This document shows, piece by piece, positions 49,498-62,400 of a stretch of 64,000 nt of DNA. The DNA lies in assembly GCA_025093555.1 (NCBI GenBank), contig JAIWNF010000012.1:838208-902207 (forward strand). Reading direction: 5' to 3'. A program made the position numbers and the translations under genes. Source of the DNA: Circinella umbellata. Its lineage: Eukaryota > Mucoromycota > Mucoromycetes > Mucorales > Lichtheimiaceae. Numbering within the stretch: position 1 is the stretch's first letter; each line of letters starts with the position of its first letter. The notes under the pieces are model-generated. The model was not told where the DNA came from. It saw only the letters and a program-made list of their open reading frames with translations, and searched no databases.

Positions 49498-52060
49498 GAT
49501 GATAATATGTAACGAATAAAAAAAAAATGTACAAATAAAAGTGAAAGGACGGGGTTTTGCGATCAACGCTTTTGGTTTTTTTCAAAGAAAAAAAAAAGTA
49601 ATACAAATGGAATGTGTTGTTATGTGAGTTAGAAAAAAAAATAAATAAAATGGAATTGGTCTCCTCCTTTTATATTTTTTTTTTCAACATCTTTCTGTAT
49701 CAATGGTAACAACGTTGATCTGAGGAACCATGGCAATAATTTTCCAATGGAATCAATGGAATCATCTAAATCCGTCATCAATGACAGAAATAAATGATCG
49801 TACCAATGTTAAAATATTTTTTTGTAATAATTAATAGTGACATGGATTAATAGATTATTATCTAATGAAGTGATGATGAGATAACTGTGTGTAACAGCAT
49901 GGATTTTTTTTTCTATTTTATAATATTATTTGAACGACATTCCTTAAAGTAGAAAGCGCTTTCGCCTCCGAGCTTATTTGGATGTTTAAACATTTTTTTT
50001 TTTCTGTAACTGTCTGGCGCTGATTTACTCTTTAAATCTAATTAGCAAGGAAATATCCCGGAAATGGGGGTATTGTGTAACTTGTAACTCCGAGGCTTGG
50101 TTCAAATGAACAAAAAGTGGTTTTTATTATATCAATCGCACGCAGACACAACAGCAATTGTTTATTGCTATACAACATCCCTTTATTATTTATAAGACTC
50201 GTATATATATATAAAGTAGTAATTGCAACCAATTTTTTGACATACGACATATATTGAAACAAACCAAATAGTTTAATTTTGACTATTTGGATACTATTTC
50301 ATCATGCGGCTAAAGAAGAAAAAAGGCTTCAAGTGTAACAAATGTGATTTGTTTGTACATCCCAACTTTTTAATAATGGTAGTAATCAAGGGTACCGTGG
50401 GACAACATTAGAAAAGCTACTTTTATAATATTGTTTTATGCCTGATAAGGGCTTATTACCTTCCATTCTTGTTGCCTTGTTGCCTAAATATGGATTTTTA
50501 TTTGATGAATCTCTATTCATTTTTATACAACTGTACTCAAAATATGTAAATATGTGTCATAGCAAAAATGGATCATTGTGAAAAATAAAAATATCGTTAC
50601 AGTACCGAAGCATTGCATTTTATTTCATTTATGTATTATTTTGTGAAATTCACTAGAATTATCTTTCAAGATTTTCACAATACGTAGCAGCAGCCTTATA
50701 TGCTAATGTTAAGCAGAGTAAAAGGTATTTAACGTTCTACTTAGACAGGTTCCCGGATCATACCATTGGTCGAAAATACGCAAAAAAAAAAAAGGAAGGT
50801 CTTTTGATAATTAATGAGCTGGGTTAGATCACATTCTTATTGTGGTGTATAATGCTTCAGCCTCAAAGATATAAATATTATGAAGGGAAAGGAGATGCTT
50901 GACAAAACAAGGAAGAAGAAGTTTCAATTCCGCGCTTTTCATTTATCATGAAATTGATCGGGTTGCCGTTACTCAAAGATTACTTTATGCAGGAACAATT
51001 CATAAAGACAACTAGAAAAACGTGGCTAATATTGACTTTTTCCTAATAATTTGGCTGCGAGTCATTAAAAAAAAACCAATAATTATGCCTCATCATAATT
51101 AATGATTGTGTGGTGTTGTTATTGTGTTAACGTGACCAGGAGTAAAAGGCGTGTATTTATGTTCATTTAATTGATTTTTTCGAAACAGCTTGATATATTT
51201 CATTATTACTCAGCGTACGTACGATTTTTTTTTATTCTTCTTTCGACCGCCTAGGGTAGTAATAATTGAAAATAGCCATATAAGGAAATTATGATCACAT
51301 TGCCACCCCACAATGGGGAACGATTTAGTCGGCACAAATATATGGTCAATTTGTAAAACTATTACGTATTGTTTATATGAACAACAGAGTTCTCCTTATC
51401 CACAAGTAAAAAGAAGAAAAATGATTTTTTAATTCCTCCACACAGCATTCTAATTGACATAATTTATAATAGAAGACGGATTGCTTGGACGATGTTAATA
51501 TATAAATCAGGGGAGTAATATTAAAAAGTTGGTGATGATACAGTATATACATGTTAGACCAAGAAAAGGGTTGTAAAATGAACTTGCTTAGTTCGCCAAA
51601 GCTTTGCTATTAAGAAACTTCTATTATTATTATTACTACTCCGCGTGTTTTAATAATCATACTTTCACTTCCATGGCGCTGTTTTCAGTAATACGATAGA
51701 AGGCTAAAATAAATGCTGATCAATGAACAGAAAGTAATAACTTCATGTTATTATTTTCGTCTTATTAATTTTGTTAGTCATATGTTTCTCAAACAAAATA
51801 CCAGGCAATATGTAGTAGCGCGGCAAATGATCAACAAATATCAAAGATCCCAAATAGTCAAGGAGATGGGGTATGTAAAACAAAAAAAAATCTTTGGATA
51901 TTCGGAGTAGTCAGCAAGTATAACAAATCGTAAAAATAACTCCAGTAACTGGATAGTTGAACTATCGCACATCAAATGCCAAACCACAAATTCATTCTCT
52001 AACTATAATGAGGGGAGATTTTTTTAAGTGCTATGGCTGTGAACATAAAAAAAAAAGTAG
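49498..52060. other. 2.6-kb gene-poor spacer before transposon B
   Basis: AT-rich and without recognised exon, RNA or repeat. The open frame 51713-51910 is bounded by poor splice context and is not supported. The spacer ends at the TA flanking copy B. Confidence 0.45.
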
Positions 52061-52062
52061 TA

Positions 52063-52861
52063 CAGTATTTTTCGTCAAACCGGTACTCGTTAAACCGGTA
52101 TTTCGCTACGTAAACCGGTAGTATCTCTCAAATATTTTTTATATACTTAGTAAATTACCAGTGATTCGTTAAACCGGTACGTATCCGGTGAGGTTTAATA
52201 AATATTAACCGGGTTTATAATAGTATTATTTTATTTTATATAATATTAGTCTTTTATTGGTAAAATAAGCAATACACCCTTTCTTTGATCTCATCTCAGC
52301 TCTTCCCTTTTGTTTTCAGTTGGCTACTTTGTTTCCATAGCAATTAAAAATACACAAATCATTCTTGTCGTCAAAAGAAAGCTTCTCAACACCTTGTTGA
52401 TGACAGTGGCTCTTTTTGCGCCAACTTCACTCGGATGCTTTTTTATTCTTCCTCATCTGCGTACGTACGTACTCCTTTTCAACTTTGTCATGTACGTGCC
52501 CATTACCATTAAATATGTAATTATGTTATTAATACAATTTACTTTTACTCATTTATTCAACTCCCAACCATGGTCCATATTAAACACACTTTATTGTTCG
52601 TAAATTCATTATTAATACAATCTCTGGTTCATCATCATTATTTGATGAATACACTATTATCATTTTTATCACTAAAAGATTAGCTTATAGTAGCAAAGCT
52701 CCATTATATGAATTATCTTTTTTTTTATCTTATCCGTATTGCTTAAGTTACTTATAGTTATTTTTCAGTATACTCTACATATTAGAACCAGCTGCGTTTC
52801 AATTCGCTAGACCGGCACAAATCCTCACATATATCGAGTACCGGTTAACGAAAAATTACTG
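52063..52861 (-). mobile_element. Degenerate TA-flanked DNA transposon (pogo/Tc1-mariner-like), copy B, inverted relative to copy A
   Basis: A 799-bp element. The left end is CAGTATTTTTCGTCAAACCG and the right end CCGGTTAACGAAAAATTACTG, each flanked by TA (52061-52062 and 52862-52863). The left end carries at least four AAACCGGTA copies in the first 150 bp, a subterminal-repeat pattern typical of transposase-binding sites. Read on the minus strand, the interior matches copy A: the EEE/KK-coding stretch, a GRAEMRSKKGCIAYFTNK-like tail in the same place as RADMTFQQARITDFTS, and an ATATGTGAGGAT block behind the opposite terminus. In-frame stops show it is dead. The open frame on the plus strand (52310-52603) is the antisense of this remnant. 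Confidence 0.82.
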
Positions 52862-52863
52862 TA

Positions 52864-54490
52864 ATGTTTGTTATTCTTGAAAAGTAGAAACTTACTGTGG
52901 AATGCGTGTTTTTTCAAGAATGAGCTATGAGAAACTAGTTATATGTATCATTCAAGCTAGCTTAAAGTAGAGTATTTATTTGCAATCTGACGGCGCTTGA
53001 CATAATGGGGTACTATCGACTCTTTACAAAAGCTTCAATAGATTTATATAAAACGATAAAAGGGAAGAGAGAAAAAGTGGTAGCAGAATAGATGTTCGTA
53101 TATTTATAGGGTTAATCACTTTTAAGGTCGTAAAAAAAAGAAGTTACTAGAGCGGCTTTGAATTTTATAAAGTTGTTCGCAAAGATTATTCTCTTTTCTT
53201 GTTTTAAAATTTACATTTTATTCGTCATAGGTCCATATTACTGAAAAATTAGACAGTGTCAATGTGTGATTGTTTGGCCACAAAAACGTGTATTATACAA
53301 TGCAGAGAATGAAAATGAAGATTAGAGAATGATCCAAATATATGACTTTAATATGATCGTAGCCAGTAATTCTCTTACCTTTATTAGCAACAGGTCACCA
53401 ATAACTATATACAACGACCAGAATATGATGGTATAAACGACTACAGTACTATCGAGTCAAGTGAAATTAACACACATCATCCGACTGCGATGAATTTGTC
53501 TCTCTCTGTTAGTAAAAACGGCTGATTTGAAAGAGTATATCATTATGAGTATATTCCTACAGAGACAGATGTGAAAGAAGAATGTAAAAGAAGAGTAGGC
53601 CAAATTTGGAATGACATTATATTACAACTTGTTTACTATATTTATTACGATTATTAATTGACAGACTCTTTTTTCCATGATTATTATTACTATTATTGAT
53701 ATAATTTGAAGATAACATATGAATGCCCTTAACCAAACTTTGTTGATCTACCCGAATATCCATGAAATGAAACACACTACAGGATCTAACTGACAAAAAA
53801 CAGCATGAGGGATACCAATAATGGTAAGAAGAGTATGTGAGATGGTCACTTGCTAAAAAATATGGTAATAAGGTTCTACTTAAACAGATTAACATACGAA
53901 TACTACAGACAAAAATAATAATAATAATAATAGAGTTGAAGCTTTGTTATAAATGGTATAAATGTTTGACAGAGAATATATACACTTTTATAGCAAGCTT
54001 AAGAAATGACCGTAATACGCTCTAACTTTTACAGCTGTTAACACGATAGAATACAGAGACTTGAAATAACTTGTATCTATTATGTATCCCTCGTTGTTTT
54101 GAAGCATGAACCTCCATTGATAGTGTAAAGTAAATGTTTCTGTCAATCCTGTATAAACGAGATACAGGTGTAGTTATAGATAAATTATAATTGATATCTA
54201 ATCCTGATAATTTGTCTTTTTTAAAGGCACGTTCAACGAACAAATCCCTTCCATGATTTCATAATACTATTTTAGGTTAAACAACGAAGATCATATTATA
54301 ATTCACCAAAAAACATATATTGCACGTCGTTATAATCCTGGTCATTGCTCACTTCATTACATCAACCATTATGAAAAACTCAAAATCCTGGCTCCTTGTT
54401 TGTTTGTTTTTTCTATTTTTTATTTTGTTGATATGAAATGCAAATGCGAGGTGTACAAATATTTAAGGAATAACTAGGCATCAAACAAGT
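52864..54490. other. 1.6-kb gene-poor spacer after transposon B
   Basis: No supported gene. A weakly protein-like frame lies at 53392-53524 (after a possible TTATTAG acceptor) and another at 54022-54243 on the minus strand; neither has a start codon in good context. AT-rich otherwise. Confidence 0.4.
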
Positions 54491-55785
54491 TTAGTTGTCC
54501 GACAAAATCCATTGTTCGTTAGCAGAGGTCCAGTCAATAAGTTCACCAGCCTTGCCGAACCACAAGCTAATTTCCTTTTCAGCAGATTCAAAGGAATCGG
54601 AACCGTGGACAATGTTGCGGCCAATAACTTGACAGTAGGAGTTTCTGATAGTACCAGGGGCAGCTATGTGATTTATTCAATAAAAAACGTGTTAGACAAA
54701 ATGTTCACAATTGAAAGAACTCATCTTATACAAAACAAAGTATTTCTTACCATCAAGAGGGTTGGTAGCACCAATCATGACACGACCTTGGCGAATGACA
54801 TCCTTGCCTTCCCAGACCATAGCAACAACGGGAGCCTAAATATCGTAACAAATAAGATTATCTTTTTCCTTATATTCAAAAAAGTGCGCAAGCCTCTTTT
54901 CGCTTGTTCCTTCGAGTGAATTTAATCAATTGTTTTTTTTTATTTACCTTGCCGTTAGTCATGTAGTCAACAAGACCACCGAAGAAAGGCTTGCTCTTAA
55001 GATCACCATAATGTTCCTCGGCCAATTCCTTGGAAGGTACAATGGCCTTCAAACCAACAAGTTTGTAACCACGTTCTTCGAAACGAGCGATGACCTTGGC
55101 AACCAAACCACGTTGAACACCATCAGGCTTGACAGCAATGAAAGTACGTTCACTGAAACTTCCCCTGATAATGAAAATATGATTTCCAACCAATATATAT
55201 ATTAGATAAAAACTCCTTGCGTCCGAATAGATAAAATAAAATAATATAGAAAGATATATAAATTTATAAGTATACTTACTTGACACCAGCAATGGGCTTG
55301 GAGTCAGCTTGGATGGGGGATTGAGCGTCTAATTAAAAAACAATAAAATATTTTTTTTATATATTTTTAGAACTTTTTTTTGCGGGAAAACACGTGGTAT
55401 AAAATACTAATTTTAAGCAAAAAGAAAAAAAAAATTACTTTGGTAGTAAGCGAAAGTAGCAGCACCAGTGGCGATGGCACCAGCAGTGGCGAAAGTAGCC
55501 ATGCGAGAGCCAGCAGCAGCAGAAGCACGGGCACCAGTAGTAAAGGCACGAGCTATAAGATGAAAGGAAAAACTATGTTAGGACGTGTTCTATATTACAT
55601 TTTGTTGAATAATAAAAAGTAGCCTATTTACCCTTGATAGAAGAAGCAGCGGGTCTAACTATAGATCATTTATCCAAATAGTTAGAATCATTGATAAGAA
55701 ACATATTGTACTTTAAAAAAGTGCAGCAAAAAAAAAAAAAAAAAAGTGATATTTTACCAGCGCGAACGAAGGAGCGAGCAAACAT
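54491..55785 (-). CDS. Nucleoside diphosphate kinase, probably mitochondrial
   Basis: Seven exons on the minus strand: 55785..55758, 55658..55632, 55552..55439, 55328..55280, 55164..54948, 54835..54751, 54663..54491; phases all fit; 230 residues. The core reads [40 protein letters not shown], the phospho-His loop [10 protein letters not shown] (His193) and the C-terminal [10 protein letters not shown]. It therefore exchanges gamma-phosphates between NTPs and NDPs. The core is preceded by about 75 residues not found in cytosolic Ndk1: an Arg/Ala/Ser-rich start ([26 protein letters not shown]) typical of a mitochondrial presequence, and an Ala/Gly hydrophobic stretch ([19 protein letters not shown]) that could be a membrane segment. 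This suggests an intermembrane-space or inner-membrane type enzyme. GC content and codon bias are higher than in its neighbours, consistent with high expression. Confidence 0.95.
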
Positions 55786-56953
55786 TTTTGTAAAGAATAA
55801 AGAAAAAGAGGTAAATGCACAATTTTTTTCCAGATATGATCCTTTAGATAAACAGGGGATGGTGAAAAACGCTGCACACTGGGCTCCGATGAGGTGACTG
55901 GTAGTTACTAAAATTAGCAAATTGGCCGCAAAAAGCTGGATTTTACGCGACAAAAAATCCTGTTTTTATCGGAACTCCTCGGGTCGTACAAACGATTAAG
56001 TTTTCTTTTTTTTTTGCTAATGTGTATTGTGCGGGCGTTTTTCTTTAATTGCTTCATTAAAGGTAATTGATAGGTAAAAAGAATATAATGATATAGCAAA
56101 CATTGCGTGAAAAGTGACACGAAGTAAAAAATCTGTAGTAAATTTACAGTAAAAAATAATCCGATCAAAGATACAAATAGTTTGTTGTTTTTAAATTCAA
56201 AATAGAAGTCTGATTATAGAGTTTATTTGATATATTTCCCACTTGATACCTTTTGGATGGGAGTCATAGCGATATAATATTTTAATCGCTTGAGTTCCAT
56301 TCGTACCTGGAAACAGCAAACATTTATTTTTTGACAGTTTCTTCTACATCTAGATAGCTTATTTTGCTACAATAAAGAATTGTATTTCAATAACGTCCAT
56401 TATAGTTACGTACTAAGTTACTTTTACATTTTTTGACAACTATAATCATGATAAACGCATGTGAGTACAGATGCCACCCTAAAAAGAGCAGATAATACGT
56501 CTATACGTATATTATATAAATTGTGAAATTTAGCGATTTTTTTTTTATAAAAAAAAGGAAAAACGTTTTATAGAACTAGCAAAGGAGAAACCTGCTCTCT
56601 CTTTTCTGATTCAAAATGTAGTGTTTTAAAAAACATGGGAATAATAATAATAATAACAATAATTGTAATACGTATACAGTGTTTGTATGTATGTATATAT
56701 GTATATATGTACGTGTGTATGTTGATTGTTAGGTGCATGATTTTTTTTGTAGTATGTGGGGTAATAATGAATAATGGATATGCAAAAAAAAATAGTAAGT
56801 AATTTGAGAGTGAAAAAAAGAGAGGGGGGGGTGAAGATATTAAATTCTAGCTATTGAAGCATATAGCATCCCTTTCCAAGAAAAAAAAAAGAATTATTAT
56901 TTGGTATACTACTGCAAGTTGGGTAAAATAATAAAAAAAAATCATTTTTACTT
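55786..56953. other. Spacer between NDP kinase promoter and F-box protein 3' end
   Basis: 1.17 kb containing the NDP kinase upstream region and the F-box 3' UTR. TGTATATA-type repeats lie near 56690-56715, and a G-run near 56824-56831. No gene found. Confidence 0.45.
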
Positions 56954-59194
56954 TTATATTCGTGATGAATCCGCTGTCGTCGAACATTCACAATTTCGTA
57001 ATTCCTTTCGTACTTGTAACTTTTGTTTGACTCTATCCACAACAAAGGCAGATACAGCAAAACAACAAGAGATGTCAATCGAACGTATCGAGGTCGATCG
57101 ATCCAAGATATCCCAGACACCTTGATCCGTTACATTATCCAAACACATCATTTTCATATGTTGAAGAGTATTGATCCCACTTAACGCACGGATTACCTTG
57201 TCATTCACGCAATCCATTTTGCATAATTCCAAGTTTATTAATGAACTGGATAAGCTCAACTTCTCCGAAAATCGTGTCATTCCTGAAGTTGTAATTTCAT
57301 CACAATCACAAAGTCGCAAGTATTGTAATGTTAAGATATCCGCAAGCATACTAAGGGCTGGGTTCGTTAAATCAAGAATGTATTCTAATTCAAAGACTCG
57401 TAAAGGAGACGAGAAGCCAAACGCAATATGACTGTTGAAAAAATGACGGATACCCGCATCACTGATCTCGTCAATGGTTGCTAGGTGTAATCGATGAAGT
57501 CTAGGTAAAGTAATCATGGCGTCAAAAATATCAATGCTAATTAACTCTGAATCCCAAAAAGAAATATCTTGTAATGTCCTGGATTGGCGTATTAATCCAG
57601 CAACAATTGTATGCATACTATGTTTTACTTTACAACCGAATTTGACAAGTCGTTGGGTATCAAAATTACAGAGAAGATCGCGCCATTGCCTGCTTGGTCC
57701 AGGTTGCTCATGCATAGCCATGTAAAGTTCCTCCAACGTATGTTTGTCGCCTTTTCGTAACATATCTGCTAAATACTGTGCTGTACTTCCTTCCACATCA
57801 CCGATATCAACGACTCGTAATCCTTTTGCTGTGATATTTAAATTTTTATATACGTTCTTATTTTTTTGTGTTGCCGATGATGATATTGTTGTTGTTGTCG
57901 ACAATGATGATGAATAAGTCGTTAACATACTATTATTGTTGTTACTAGCAATACTGCGACTACTTCGCCCATGTAATGAGTTAAATCGTAATTGTTGAAG
58001 GTCATTGCAATATCGATCAATTATTCGCATTCCTTCGGGTTCACATCCATATACGGCGAGGTTACGGAGCTTTGGACAACAGCGTAAAACTGCTTCTAAA
58101 TCAGAATCAGTAATATCATGTGCATTTAAATACAATGACAACAATCCACTAGCGAGTGGAAAAGATGATCCATCATGTACATTCGGAAATCTGGAGCCAC
58201 AATATTTCAATTCTGTTAATTTCGGGCACATAGATAAAATGGACCCGAGAGACACTGGTGTATAAAGAGCATATTCGAGTAAAAGTGAGGTCAAAGTGCT
58301 ACCGATTTGTTGTAAAGTCATTGACAACTCTTCTGAACTGACTTTGTAACCTAGAAATCATTGATAATAAAAATTAGTTAGTTTTTCTTTTTTAATCGAA
58401 ATATATAATTTTGTTAGAAGCAGGGAGTAGATGAATATTAAAAATAAGTGAGAATTGTGATCCTTGCCCTGCAGTTTCAGGGTACGAAGGTTGGTGAATC
58501 CTCCATTTACCAGCTGACTGGGAATCCGATTTGGTGGGCAACTCCAAGACAAGTCCAGTGACATACTTCGTACATGTCTGCTGAGCGATCCAAAATGATA
58601 ATACATGCTTGCGGCATATTTGGAAGAAGCACTTAATTCAATTTGGTACCAAGCTGATGCACATTGTAAAATTGTATCTCGCCACAATCTTGATACGGAC
58701 ATGCACCCAAATAATGTATCCATAGAAAGGTATGAAAAAATATGAGCACAGATCTCTATTGGAAAATGTACAAAGTTGATACGTTGCTCTTGCTGCGCTT
58801 TGGCCGCTTCCTTATGTTCAGATAATAATGAATAACCAGCTTGATCAAGAACAGGTGATACAGCTCGTAAACCTTGCTCATATATTCGCTCTGCGTCTAC
58901 TTGTTTACCACGAATCGCATACAGATTACCAGCTCTTAAATAGCCTGCTGACAACGTAGGCACATGTTCAATCATTTTAAAAGCATCTCGTAAACCTTGT
59001 GTAAACTCAGCTTTTTTACCGTGAGATGCAGCCCTTATATCCAAAATGGCCACGAGTGCTCGAGTCAGGTTTTCTAATGCTAAAGTAGAAGCATCAATTG
59101 CTTGATCGTATTTGGCATTGTGGAAAGCAAGTCGGCTGCTGTGCGACAAATCTCGCCAAGCATTGTCCTCTAGAGCATTACTGAGCTGTTGCAT
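56954..59194 (-). CDS. TPR - F-box - leucine-rich repeat protein, Dia2/Pof3-like SCF substrate adaptor
   Basis: Two exons on the minus strand: 59194..58468 and 58350..56954; 707 residues. The intron between them starts with GC (CTGCAGG|GCAAGG) and ends TTCTAG. N-terminal helices (SRLAFHNAKYDQAIDASTLALENL, read in parts; AGYLRAGNLYAIRGKQVDAERIYEQGL) are TPR-like. Next is an F-box (FPIEICAHIFSYLSMDTLFGCMSVSRLW, read in parts). About 450 residues of leucine-rich repeats follow (LYLNAHDITDSDLEAVLRCC, NLAVYGCEPEG, LRLCDCDEITTSGM, MMCLDNVTDQGV), with one Ser/Asn-rich insert (about 400). This order is that of S. pombe Pof3 and yeast Dia2, which act in the SCF ubiquitin ligase for replication and genome stability. 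The frame is open upstream of Met 59194 to about 59256 but without another ATG. Confidence 0.9.
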
Positions 59195-59477
59195 TTCATC
59201 AACAAAAGGTGTGAGAGGACTATAAGTAGAAGACGAAGAACCAGGAGCTGATTACCATGCAGATTTAGCACCTAACCAAGCTCCGCGACAGGTTCCTAAA
59301 ATAAATAAAAGCTTTTGAAAACAAGCTTTAGGAACCACGGAATTCACCAGAATCCACATGAAATGTTCGTTTTAGGCAATACAAGCCATTGTTGTACAGT
59401 TTTAGTACTCCTTCTAATAATAATAAAAATAATAATAAAAAGTGCATTCTGCTTATTCAACTTTTACGCAAATTAAA
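59195..59477. other. Divergent promoter between F-box protein and KDZ transposase, with an inverted repeat
   Basis: 283 bp between divergent starts. It contains the perfect inverted repeat GGTTCCTAAA (59291-59300) / TTTAGGAACC (59327-59336) with a 26-nt spacer, and a nested AAAGCTT/AAGCTTT pair. A (TAA)n tract precedes the transposase start. Confidence 0.45.
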
Positions 59478-62400
59478 ATGAAAGGAAAGCGCTCAATCGC
59501 AAAACATGTCTCAAGATCTAGTATCACTGTTCTTAGCGGTAAAAGAAGCCGTAAAGTATTTAAAACGAAAAAAATAAAAGCTACTTCAGGATCCCCATTA
59601 CGACAATTTCATGCTGCCTTGAGACAAGATGCATCTCCATTAACATCAGCATCACCACAATCAAACGAAAGAGTCACTTCCTCTACTTCATATAATGAAG
59701 AGAGTGCTTATGATTTTTTTGATGATTACGTTGATTGCGATGATTACGAACCAAATACAGATGAGCCACATGCCGCATCAAGCAATAATAATTCTTTTCT
59801 TCGCAACAATCATTACTCTATTCCTTCATCCCAACAATACCATGTCCCTCGTTCCAAGAATAGTAGCAATGATGATTGGGCAAAACTTTTCCCTGACCTT
59901 TGGAAAGCCTATCTTCGTGGTCTTGGTCTCTATACAGTTGATTTAACTAAATTAGAGCTTATAAGGACACGAAAATGCAGCTGTGATACCATGGATACTA
60001 ACAAAGTTATCTGTATATTTAAATGTGGTTAGTGAATATGATAATATGTGCACATGTAACGTAAAAATGAGAAAAGATATATACTAAAATTCTACATAAG
60101 GCATCAAACGCGACATATCCGTTTTGTCCTGTAACATATGTGAAAACTTTTCGCTGCCCATTGTTCTTATGGAATCACATATGTTTCCTTGTTCGCCAAA
60201 GCTGCCGGAAGTAGCAATCCATATTGCTGTAATGGATAATTATTTTCTTCAGCAGTACATCCAGCGTCAAGCGATAACAAATATAGCCAAACTTGTTCAA
60301 AACGAATCCCCGCGCACGGTAATAAATAGTTTAATAAAAAGAGATTATTTAGAGGTTTTCTAAGCAATAAGAGTCTTTTTTTATGCTACAGGTTCCGAAA
60401 TCATTCAAAACACAGTTGAATAGAGTTCTCCCAATCTATTCAAAAATGAAATTGGTCATTGAGCATCACCTTGAACAAAGCTATGATCTCATTTCCAGTG
60501 ACATTTGTCCTGCGTGCATGTTTGAGGTACGTGTTCTTTATTACAGTTATATACAATTTTTTTTATTATACTCTAAGCATATACTTTTTTATAGACTCAT
60601 GATGAAAATTCATCTCCTTTACTTGTTGCTCTCGATGGCAACTTCTCCTTACGCAGGTTAAAAAGCGTTCCGGATGACTCCGGTCATTATCTTTTGAATC
60701 CGGAATATCACAATCTAAAAAATTATTGGGTTGCAAAGCCAATTATTGCTAAAACAAGAACAAACTCGGTATGTTTTTATCAAGCTTTGCTTTATATTAT
60801 CCAATCTTCAATCTCAAGTTTGACGTTTAAATTTATGAATATACATATACATAATATGTATATATATATAGCGATCCACACAATCGTGTGCGTCCTTTAA
60901 AGCTTTGAGTGGACAACAGAAAAAGATGAAAGGAGGATTGGACGAGACCGGTGTTTTTGGATCAACTTGTGCTCGGCATGGGTTTCCATTGTTTTTCATT
61001 AGTATGACTACCGGAGAAACGTAAGTTTATGTCCAATAACAGTATCTACTTTATTATTTTATATACTGCACCACTGATACGTTGAATCAAAGTTTTGACT
61101 ATCCCATTAGCATTTTGAACCGAATTAAACAACGATATGGTACAAATATTGGAGTCCTATATGACGTTGCATGCAAGTTAAAGCCTTCGTTAGAGCAGGT
61201 AAACTACTTAAATTACTTGTAAAATAAATTGCTATTTAATTAGTTAACAGTTAATGTACAAATCGTGTAGACACTTCCAGAGTTAAAGGATATACCGATG
61301 GCAGTTTCTGTTTGGCATGCGTATAATCATGTACCTCAATGTCAGATAGACTTCCACCCTCGGCTTCTTCCAAATTATGGGATGACTGATGGGGAATGGT
61401 TAGAGCGCTTATGGTCCTACACTAACCCATTCGTTCCGCAAACAAAATACTCAGGTCCTAATCACCGTAAGCTTACTTTGACCTGTGCATTTAATACATT
61501 TAAAAAAGAAAAAATTACAAATATAGGTATGTTTTTTATCAGCTATATAATTTTTAAAATATATTTAGATTATAATACGTCTTAATTCGTATCTTTTATA
61601 CTGGGTTCTTATATGTAGGGAAAACTCTAAAGGCAAAATATGCCCGTGCCGCTGTCATTAAAGAAGAAGCAAGTAAAAAGCTTGAAAATTACAACATGGA
61701 ACGCTTGGGAGAGCTGTGGAAAGAGTTCAAAGAGGAGAAAAGATCTCAACCCATCCCTCAACTCGGCACTTATAATCAAGCAAAGGAGAACCTTAGACAA
61801 GCTGTTGCAAAATATGACTGGACACTTGAGATTTTGCATGTTCAAAAAATTGGTATATTATACAAGGCTGCATAATTAATCTTTTGATATTGTAAACATA
61901 AAAGTATTTATTTCTTTCTATTATTCATTTAGGTATACGACGAGCTGAACAATATAGTAGACAGTTGAAAGTTGCACGTGCAAGAGTAGAAAAAGAATTA
62001 AAAGCATACAATGATATTCGTGGTGAAGGTATAAACTTTCTTTATAATGCATAAAATAATTAAGATCACAGACCAAACCAAGAAAAGTTCTAATGGTTAT
62101 CGTTGATCAATAACGGTTAATTTATTTATTTTAATATAAAAATAATATATTATATAGATACAGAACATATGTCAGTTGCTGATATATTGGCGGAAAACAG
62201 TACATTCCGCATGGAATGTAATGTTTTTCATCACGAGATATATCCATTTGAACAATACCATAATTACCAACGAGCCGATGAAGAGTTGAAAATTCTTAAG
62301 GTAGTAAGCAATATATTGATCTGAATATATATATTATAATAGAAAACGTATGTATGTAGCTAAGCATAATACGACCTATAATATACATATTATGTTGTTA

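Noticed and set aside
52310..52603. 97-codon hydrophobic frame on the plus strand
   Set aside because: It is antisense to the transposase remnant of copy B.
54022..54243. 74-codon minus-strand frame (FVERAFKKDKLSGLD...)
   Set aside because: No ATG in good context, no splice sites at the ends and no family recognised; probably chance or a very old remnant.
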